Below, one piece after another: positions 58,695-64,000 of a stretch of DNA of 64,000 nt; the stretch's first letter is position 1; every line of letters starts with the position of its first letter. A program made the position numbers and the translations under genes. The stretch spans positions 58,161 to 122,160 of the forward strand of contig NZ_FMYQ01000024.1 of the NCBI RefSeq assembly GCF_900096975.1, in the 5' to 3' direction. The DNA is from Paraburkholderia lycopersici (GTDB lineage: Bacteria > Pseudomonadota > Gammaproteobacteria > Burkholderiales > Burkholderiaceae). The notes below the pieces were generated by a model, which worked only from the letters and a program-made list of their open reading frames with translations, was not told where the DNA came from and ran no database searches.

Positions 58695-58707
58695 TGTCCG
58701 TACATGT
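58694..58707. promoter_or_regulatory. GntR operator candidate overlapping the start of transcription
   Basis: TTGTCCGTACATGT begins at the last base of the -10 and covers the expected +1, an ideal place for repression. It matches 12 of 14 bases of the motif upstream of the lactonase operon. Confidence 0.65.
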
Positions 58708-58752
58708 TGTCGCGGAAGTCAGTCGATTAAATTTTTAATGGAGGAGCAAGGG

Positions 58753-59916
58753 ATGAACGACCGGACCATCGAGTCTGCGGAGCAGGCGCAATTGCTGGAC
58801 GCCATCGATCGTTGGCTCAAGCGGGAAGTCGAGCCGGTGGCGATGCGTCATGACCATGAGGACAGCTATCCGATCAGGATCGTCGAGCAGATGAAGGAGC
58901 TGGGGCTTTTCGGGGCCACCGTGAGCCAGGAGTACGGCGGGCTCGGGCTGCCCGCCACGACGTATGCGCAGATCATCATGCTGATTTCGTCGGTGTGGAT
59001 GGCGATCACGGGCATCGTCAACTCGCATCTGATGCTCGCGCTCGCCATAGAAAAGTTTGGCACCGACGCGCAAAAGGCTCAGTGGCTGCCGAAACTCGCG
59101 AGCGGCGAGATCCGCGGCGGTCTTGCGCTGACCGAGCCGGATGCGGGCACCGATCTCCAGGGCATTCGCATGACTGCGCGCCGCGAGGGCGACCATTACG
59201 TCATCAACGGCACGAAGACGTGGATCACCAACGGCGTGGAGGGTTCGTGCTTCGCGTTGCTCGTGAAGACCGACCCGAATGCGCAGCCGCGCCACAAGGG
59301 CATGAGCCTCTTCATCGCGCCCAAGGCCGAAGGGTTCACCGTCGGACGCAAGCTCGAAAAGCTCGGCTACAAGTCGATCGACTCGGCTGAACTCGTGTTC
59401 GACAACTACCGCGTGCCGGCCAACTGCCTGATTGGCGGGGAGGAGGGGCAGGGCTTCTATCAGGCAACCGGCGGGCTCGAACTGGGCCGCATCAACGTGG
59501 CCGCGCGCGGCGTGGGCATTGCGGAAGGGGCGCTTGCGCTCGCGACCCAGTATGCGCAGCTCCGCAAGACCTTCGGCAAGCCTATTGCGGAACACCAGGC
59601 CATACAGCTGAAACTCGGCGAGATGGCCACGCGCGCCCGTGCCGCGCGGCTTCTCGTGCTCGACGCGGCGGAGGCGTTCGACCGCGGTGAGCGTTGCGAC
59701 ATGCAGGCGGGCATGGCGAAGTATTTCGCTTCGGAAGCGGCACTGGAGAACAGCACGGAGTCGCTGCGCATTCACGGCGCGTATGGGTATTCGAAGGAAT
59801 ATGCCATCGAACGGCTTTACCGCGACGCGCCGCTCACCTGCATCGGCGAGGGCACCAACGAAATGCAGCGCATCATCATTGCGAAGCAATGGATCAAGAG
59901 GAATGCGATCGCATGA
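58753..59916 (+). CDS. Acyl-CoA dehydrogenase
   Basis: A 387-residue flavoenzyme that introduces a 2,3-double bond in an acyl-CoA and passes electrons to ETF. LALTEPDAGTDLQGIRMTA and KTWITNGVEG form the FAD/substrate site, QAIQLKLGEMATRARAARLL the helical core, and IGEGTNEMQRIIIAKQWI holds the catalytic Glu. ATG 58753 follows GGAGGAGCAAGGG. Two CoA-transferase genes follow in 4-nt overlaps, so the acyl-CoA is made by the operon itself. In this setting a short dicarboxylic or branched acyl-CoA such as methylsuccinyl-CoA or glutaryl-CoA is likely; the sequence cannot tell which. Confidence 0.9.
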   Translation: MNDRTIESAEQAQLLDAIDRWLKREVEPVAMRHDHEDSYPIRIVEQMKELGLFGATVSQEYGGLGLPATTYAQIIMLISSVWMAITGIVNSHLMLALAIEKFGTDAQKAQWLPKLASGEIRGGLALTEPDAGTDLQGIRMTARREGDHYVINGTKTWITNGVEGSCFALLVKTDPNAQPRHKGMSLFIAPKAEGFTVGRKLEKLGYKSIDSAELVFDNYRVPANCLIGGEEGQGFYQATGGLELGRINVAARGVGIAEGALALATQYAQLRKTFGKPIAEHQAIQLKLGEMATRARAARLLVLDAAEAFDRGERCDMQAGMAKYFASEAALENSTESLRIHGAYGYSKEYAIERLYRDAPLTCIGEGTNEMQRIIIAKQWIKRNAIA

Positions 59917-61079
59917 AACCGCTCAACGGAATCCGCATCGTCTCGGTCGAGCAGTTCGGCGCGGCCCCCTATGGCTCGATGTTTCTGGCCGATCTTGGCG
60001 CGGAGGTCATCAAGATCGAGAACGCCTCGATCGGCGGCGACCCCGCGCGGCGTACCGGCCCGCACTTCCTCGGCGATGCGGACAGCCAGTATTTCCAGAC
60101 CTGGAATGCGAACAAGCGCAGCCTGGCAATCGACCTGCGCACCGATGAGGGGAAAGCGACGCTGCGCAAGCTCGCGGAATCGTCGGACGCGCTCGTCAAC
60201 AACCTGCGCGGCGATCTGCCCATGAAGATGGGGCTCGACTACGCCGGGCTGCGCGAGGTCAATCCGGCTATTGTTTGCCTGCATATCTCCGCTTACGGTC
60301 GCGACAACGAGCGCGCCTCATGGCCGGGGTACGACTATCTGATGCAGGCGGAGTCGGGTCTGATGGATTTGACGGGCGAGCCCGATGGTCCACCGTCGCG
60401 CCTCGGCGCGCCTTCGATCATCGACCACATGACTGGCATTACCGGCGCGTTGGGATTGCTCGCGGCGATTCTCGGCGCGCGTTCGAGCGGCAAGGGGTGC
60501 GACGTCGACACCTGCCTGTTCGACGTGGCGCTGCACCAGCTGGGTTACGCGGCCATCTGGAATCTGAACGAAGACCACAACGTGACGCGCCAGCCGCGCA
60601 GCGCACATTTCTCGCTGACGCCCGTGCAGACGTTCCCCACTGCGGACGGCTGGATCTTCATCATGTGCATGACCGACAAGTTCTGGCAAGCGCTGCTCGA
60701 TGGCGTCGATGCGCAGGAACTGGGTGACGACCCGCGCTTTGCGGATGCCGCCGCGCGGCACGCGAACCGCCCGGCGCTGAGCGAGCGACTCGACGCGATT
60801 TTTCGCGGCGCGACGACGGCGCATTGGCTTGCGAAGCTGCAGGGGCGCTTGCCGATCGGGCCGGTGCTGAGCGTGGCAGAGGCGCTGCGCAACCCGCTGC
60901 TGACGCGTAACGACATGATCAGCCACGTGCCGCATCCCGCGCGCGCCGATTTCCGCATGCTGGCGAATCCACTGAAGATCGACGGTCGGCGTCTGACTCA
61001 ACAGTGCTGTTCCGCGCTCGGCGAGGACAACGCCGCCATCCTGCAGGCGCTTTCGCAACAGGAGGAGGCATTGAAATGA
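59913..61079 (+). CDS. CaiB/BaiF family III CoA-transferase (first copy)
   Basis: A 388-residue family III CoA-transferase. Family parts: GIRIVSVEQFGAAPYGSMFLADLGAEVIKIE at the N-terminus (in part), KRSLAIDLRTDEG, VCLHISAYGRDN, GYDYLMQAESGLMDLTGEPDGPP with the catalytic Asp region, and GCDVDTCLFDVAL. It overlaps the acyl-CoA dehydrogenase stop and the second transferase start, both by 4 nt. It would activate an acid as its CoA ester using another CoA ester as donor. The two copies in tandem differ widely, so they likely form a heteromer or act on different acids. Confidence 0.88.
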   Translation: MKPLNGIRIVSVEQFGAAPYGSMFLADLGAEVIKIENASIGGDPARRTGPHFLGDADSQYFQTWNANKRSLAIDLRTDEGKATLRKLAESSDALVNNLRGDLPMKMGLDYAGLREVNPAIVCLHISAYGRDNERASWPGYDYLMQAESGLMDLTGEPDGPPSRLGAPSIIDHMTGITGALGLLAAILGARSSGKGCDVDTCLFDVALHQLGYAAIWNLNEDHNVTRQPRSAHFSLTPVQTFPTADGWIFIMCMTDKFWQALLDGVDAQELGDDPRFADAAARHANRPALSERLDAIFRGATTAHWLAKLQGRLPIGPVLSVAEALRNPLLTRNDMISHVPHPARADFRMLANPLKIDGRRLTQQCCSALGEDNAAILQALSQQEEALK

Positions 61080-62209
61080 AGCTCGCCGGTATTCGCGTAC
61101 TCGATCTCTCCTCGTTTCTGCCCGGTCCGTACCTTACGCTGGCGCTCGCCGATCACGGCGCGGAAGTGATCAAGGTCGAGCAGCCAGGCGGCGGCGATCC
61201 GGGGCGCCAGATCGGCCCCATGGATGGCGAAACGACGGTGTTTTTTCGCAACCTGAACCGGGGGAAGAAAAGCGTCACGCTCGATCTGAAGGCCGAGGAA
61301 GGGCGGGAAGCATTGCTCTCGCTTTGCGAAACGGCGGATGTATTCGTCGAATCGTTTCGGCCGGGCGTGGTCAAGCGGCTTGGTGTGGATTACGAACATG
61401 TGCGCGCACGCAATCCGCGCATCGTTTATTGCTCGATCAGTGCCTTTGGACAGAGCGGGCCTTACGCCGCGCGCCCGGCGCACGATCTGGCGGTCGAAGC
61501 GCTCAGTGGCGTGCTCAGTATGACGCTCGGCGCACAGGACGAACCCGCGATGCCGGGGGTGCCGTTGGCCGATCTGCTTGCGGGACTGCAAGGCGTGGCG
61601 GGTGTGTTGATGGCGCTGCTCGCACGCGAAAGGACTGGCGAGGGCGACTATATCGACATCGGCATGCACGACGCGATGCTAGCGGGCTGCCTCAACATTC
61701 TCGGTCCCGCAATGGCACATGGCGAGCAGCCTGTTGCCAAGCACCAGCGCACCACGGGAGGCGCAGCGTTTTACCGGACCTACCGGACCGCCGATGGGCG
61801 TTATGTGTCGCTGGCGGGGCAGGAGCCGAAGTTCGTGGAGTCACTGCTCGGCTTTCTTGGGCGGCTCGATCTTCAGGCGTTGTGCGCGCGCGGCCCCGGG
61901 CCGCATCAACAGCCGGTAATCGACTTCCTCGCGCAAGCATTCCTCACCCGGACGGCGGCAGAGTGGGACGCGAGCCTTTCGACGCTCGACCTCTGCTACG
62001 CCGTTGTGAAGACGTTGCCGGAGGCACTCGAAGACGACAACGCAGTGGATCGCGAGATGGTGTTGACCGATGAGGCAGGGCGGCGTCACATCGCACCACC
62101 TGTCCGCTTTGCCAGGCAACCGGCCGCACCGAACCTCCGAGCGCCCGCGCTCGGGGAGCACAACGGCGCATTACTCGGCTCGGACGAGACGGCGCGCGTT
62201 TCGAAATAG
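61076..62209 (+). CDS. CaiB/BaiF family III CoA-transferase (second copy)
   Basis: A 377-residue CoA-transferase. GIRVLDLSSFLPGPYLTLALADHGAEVIKVEQPGGGDPGR (in part) is the family N-terminus. GKKSVTLDLKAEEG, VYCSISAFGQSGPYA, PAHDLAVEALSGVLSM with the catalytic Asp, and GDYIDIGMHDAML follow. It is more like the succinyl-CoA:dicarboxylate/alpha-methylacyl-CoA-racemase branch than the first copy. It overlaps the first copy by 4 nt; the MaoC gene follows by 23 bp. A racemase role is an alternative, since racemases share this fold. Confidence 0.87.
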   Translation: MKLAGIRVLDLSSFLPGPYLTLALADHGAEVIKVEQPGGGDPGRQIGPMDGETTVFFRNLNRGKKSVTLDLKAEEGREALLSLCETADVFVESFRPGVVKRLGVDYEHVRARNPRIVYCSISAFGQSGPYAARPAHDLAVEALSGVLSMTLGAQDEPAMPGVPLADLLAGLQGVAGVLMALLARERTGEGDYIDIGMHDAMLAGCLNILGPAMAHGEQPVAKHQRTTGGAAFYRTYRTADGRYVSLAGQEPKFVESLLGFLGRLDLQALCARGPGPHQQPVIDFLAQAFLTRTAAEWDASLSTLDLCYAVVKTLPEALEDDNAVDREMVLTDEAGRRHIAPPVRFARQPAAPNLRAPALGEHNGALLGSDETARVSK

Positions 62210-62232
62210 CCAATTAATCAGGATTAGAAATT

Positions 62233-62733
62233 ATGAGCGAAACAATGGAAAAGGGTGTACGCATTCGGGACGCGGGCGGCCGGTATTTCGAGGATTTCGA
62301 ACCGGGGGACATCTATGAGCACCGCCCCGGCCGAACGATTACGGAAACCGACAACATCTGGTTCACGTTGCTGACGATGAACACCCACCCGCTGCATTTC
62401 GATAACGCCTACGCGGCGAAATCCGAGTTTGGGCAGGCGCTGGTGAACAGTTGCCTCACGCTGTCGATGGTGGTGGGCATGAGCGTGCGCGACGTCAGTC
62501 AGCATGCGATCGGCAATCTAGGCTGGGACAAGGTGATGCTGACTTCGCCGGTGTTCGTGGGAGACACGATTTACGCAGAATCGGAAGTGCTGTCGAAGCG
62601 CGAGTCGAAATCGCGTCCGACTCAGGGAATCGTTACGGTGAGAACGGTCGGCCTCAAGGCGGACGGCAAGGAATTTCTGCGTTTCGAGCGCACGGTGCTG
62701 GTCCCGAAGCGCGGTGCGGGAATCGTGGTGTGA
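62233..62733 (+). CDS. MaoC-type enoyl-CoA hydratase (mesaconyl/itaconyl-CoA hydratase-like)
   Basis: A 166-residue hot-dog fold hydratase. RYFEDFEPGDIYEHRPGRTITETDN is the MaoC N-terminus (in part). The catalytic region is TMNTHPLHFDNAYA (Asp/His, hydratase 2 motif), and the later VRTVGLKADGKEFLRFERTVLVP is typical of mesaconyl- and itaconyl-CoA hydratases. It would add water to the enoyl-CoA made by the dehydrogenase. Short gap to the CoA-transferases (23 bp) and to etfB (56 bp). The hydroxyacyl-CoA product is what a CitE-type lyase cleaves. Confidence 0.87.
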   Translation: MSETMEKGVRIRDAGGRYFEDFEPGDIYEHRPGRTITETDNIWFTLLTMNTHPLHFDNAYAAKSEFGQALVNSCLTLSMVVGMSVRDVSQHAIGNLGWDKVMLTSPVFVGDTIYAESEVLSKRESKSRPTQGIVTVRTVGLKADGKEFLRFERTVLVPKRGAGIVV

Positions 62734-62789
62734 GCGGACCGCCGGCGCGCAGGCGTGCCGGCTGATACATCCAGTGAAGGAGATTGAGT

Positions 62790-63539
62790 TTGAAAGTCGT
62801 CGTTGCGGTGAAGCGTGTGGTGGATGCGAATGTAAAAGTTGGCGTGAAGTCGGACGGCACGGGCGTCGACATCGCCAACGTGAAGATGTCGATGAACCCG
62901 TTCGACGAAATCGCCGTGGAAGAAGCGGTGCGGTTGAAGGAAGCCGGTGTCGCGACCGAAGTGATCGCGGTGTCCGCAGGGGTCGCCCAGGCGCAGGAAA
63001 CGCTGCGTACGGCGCTCGCCATCGGCGCGGACCGCGCGATCCTCATCGAGTCCAGTGAAGACCTCCAGCCGCTCGCGGTCGCCAAGCTCCTGAAGGCGCT
63101 GGTCGACAGGGAGCAGCCTTCGCTGGTCATCCTCGGCAAGCAGGCCATCGACGACGATTCGAACCAGACCGGTCAGATGCTCGCCGCGCTGGCTGGCTTG
63201 CCGCAGGCCACCTTCGCTTCGAAGGTGGTTGTAGCTGACGGCAAGGCCACCGTGTCGCGCGAAGTGGATGGCGGTGCGGAAACGCTGTCGCTGACGCTCC
63301 CCGCAGTGGTCACGACGGACCTGCGCCTGAACGAGCCGCGCTACGTGACGCTGCCGAACATCATGAAGGCGAAGAAGAAGCCGCTCGAAACGATCAAGCC
63401 CGAGGACCTCGGCGTGGACGTGACGCCGCGTCTGAAGACACTGAAGGTTGCCGAGCCGCCCAGGCGCAGCGCGGGCGTGAAGGTGCCGGACGTGAAGACG
63501 CTGGTCGAGAAGCTGAAGACGGAAGCCAAGGTGCTGTAA
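62790..63539 (+). CDS. etfB: Electron transfer flavoprotein, beta subunit
   Basis: A 249-residue EtfB, the normal length. KVVVAVKRVVDANVKVGVK starts the protein, VKMSMNPFDEIAVEEAVRLKEAG and IGADRAILIES are conserved, and LPAVVTTDLRLNEPRYVTLPNIMKAKKKPLE (in part) carries the family signature. The TTG at 62790 is chosen since AAGGAG lies 7 nt upstream and the family starts MKVVVAVK; TTG 62784 is too close to it. It receives electrons from the acyl-CoA dehydrogenase with EtfA. Confidence 0.92.
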   Translation: MKVVVAVKRVVDANVKVGVKSDGTGVDIANVKMSMNPFDEIAVEEAVRLKEAGVATEVIAVSAGVAQAQETLRTALAIGADRAILIESSEDLQPLAVAKLLKALVDREQPSLVILGKQAIDDDSNQTGQMLAALAGLPQATFASKVVVADGKATVSREVDGGAETLSLTLPAVVTTDLRLNEPRYVTLPNIMKAKKKPLETIKPEDLGVDVTPRLKTLKVAEPPRRSAGVKVPDVKTLVEKLKTEAKVL

Positions 63540-63554
63540 GGGGAGCAAGACAAA

Positions 63555-64000
63555 ATGACGAATCTGGTGAATCTGGTAATAGTCGAACACGACAATCAGT
63601 CGATCAAGGCCGCGACGCTGAACACGGTTGCGGCAGCACAGAAGATTGGCGGCGACGTGCACGTGCTGGTTGCGGGCCACAACGCACAGGGCGCAGCCGA
63701 CGCGGCGGCGAAGATCGCGGGCGTGGCGAAGGTGCTGCTGGCCGACGCGCCGCAACTCGAAGCGGGTCTCGCGGAAAACGTCGAAGCGACGGTTCTCGCG
63801 ATCGCGAAGAATTACTCGCACATCCTCGCGCCGGCGACGGCGGCGGGCAAGAACGTCGCGCCGCGCATCGCCGCGAAGCTCGACGTCGCGCAGATCTCGG
63901 ACATCACGGCAGTCGATTCGCCCGACACGTTCGAGCGCCCGATCTACGCGGGCAACGCGATCGCGACGGTGCAATCGGCGGATGCGGTGAAGGTCATCAC
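63555..64000 (+). CDS. etfA: Electron transfer flavoprotein, alpha subunit (cut by the window end)
   Basis: The first 148 residues are visible: VNLVIVEHDNQSIKAATLNTVAAAQKIGG (in part), VHVLVAGHNAQG, KVLLADAPQLEAGLAENV and HILAPATAAGKNVAPRIAAKLDVAQISD. This is the N-terminal domain of EtfA; the FAD-binding C-terminal domain lies outside. GGGAGCAAGACAAA precedes the ATG, 15 bp after etfB. The extra LVN in MTNLVNLVI suggests it may not be the sole housekeeping copy. Confidence 0.93.
   Translation, partial: MTNLVNLVIVEHDNQSIKAATLNTVAAAQKIGGDVHVLVAGHNAQGAADAAAKIAGVAKVLLADAPQLEAGLAENVEATVLAIAKNYSHILAPATAAGKNVAPRIAAKLDVAQISDITAVDSPDTFERPIYAGNAIATVQSADAVKVI

Noticed and set aside
1..64000. tRNA, rRNA, insertion sequences, integrases or attachment sites
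   Set aside because: I looked for tRNA-like T-arm sequences, transposase motifs and long terminal inverted repeats and saw none. A covariance-model or IS search would be needed to exclude small or decayed ones.

Overview
The window is GC-rich bacterial DNA with no RNA genes, insertion sequences or CRISPR arrays that I can see. Four Gram-negative porins of the Burkholderia type, a complete cat-ben benzoate block and many paralogous regulators point to a Burkholderiales member (Burkholderia, Paraburkholderia or Caballeronia), probably on a secondary replicon.

Layout. (1) 1-8.3 kb: a set of stress and low-oxygen type genes: the C-terminus of a LonB/LonH-type protease, a zinc-ribbon protein, nicotinate phosphoribosyltransferase, a lipocalin, a PRPP synthetase, a kinase-fold protein and a CBS-domain protein. 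At least five FNR/ANR-type boxes (TTGAY-N4-RTCAA) sit upstream of them. The content resembles the low-oxygen-activated (lxa) locus of B. cenocepacia. (2) 8.4-13.7 kb: an amine-oxidase-type flavoprotein with its XRE-cupin regulator, HU, a tandem-PAS GGDEF protein and a DUF427 protein. (3) 14-23 kb: sulfonate sulfur acquisition (SsuD, TauD, an ABC transporter, YeiH), with a hipBA toxin-antitoxin module and its operator array between ssuD and tauD. (4) 23-31.6 kb: a LysR regulator divergent from catBCA-benABCDE, which converts benzoate through catechol to the 3-oxoadipate enol-lactone stage. (5) 31.7-42.5 kb: an orphan binding protein, three porins, a MarR regulator, a TRIC-type channel, membrane PQQ glucose dehydrogenase, and three decayed genes. 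(6) 42.5-46.3 kb: IclR regulator / MFS / amidohydrolase / cupin. (7) 46.3-64 kb: two catabolic gene groups that appear to share one GntR operator.

How the last part may work. Group A is an SMP-30 lactonase, an FMN 2-hydroxyacid dehydrogenase, a ThDP enzyme, a sodium:solute symporter with its DUF3311 partner, an aldehyde dehydrogenase and a porin. Read as chemistry it is lactone to 2-hydroxyacid to 2-oxoacid to aldehyde to acid. Group B is an MFS carrier, a CitE-type lyase, an acyl-CoA dehydrogenase, two CaiB/BaiF CoA-transferases, a MaoC hydratase and EtfBA. It reads as acid to acyl-CoA to enoyl-CoA to hydroxyacyl-CoA to C-C cleavage, as in methylsuccinate, mesaconate or itaconate dissimilation. 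A near-identical 14-bp motif (yTGTmCGTACATGT) occurs at both divergent promoters about 10 kb apart. I propose that the two groups form one GntR-controlled pathway for an unidentified substrate. This is the best candidate for an undescribed system here; the substrate is inference only.
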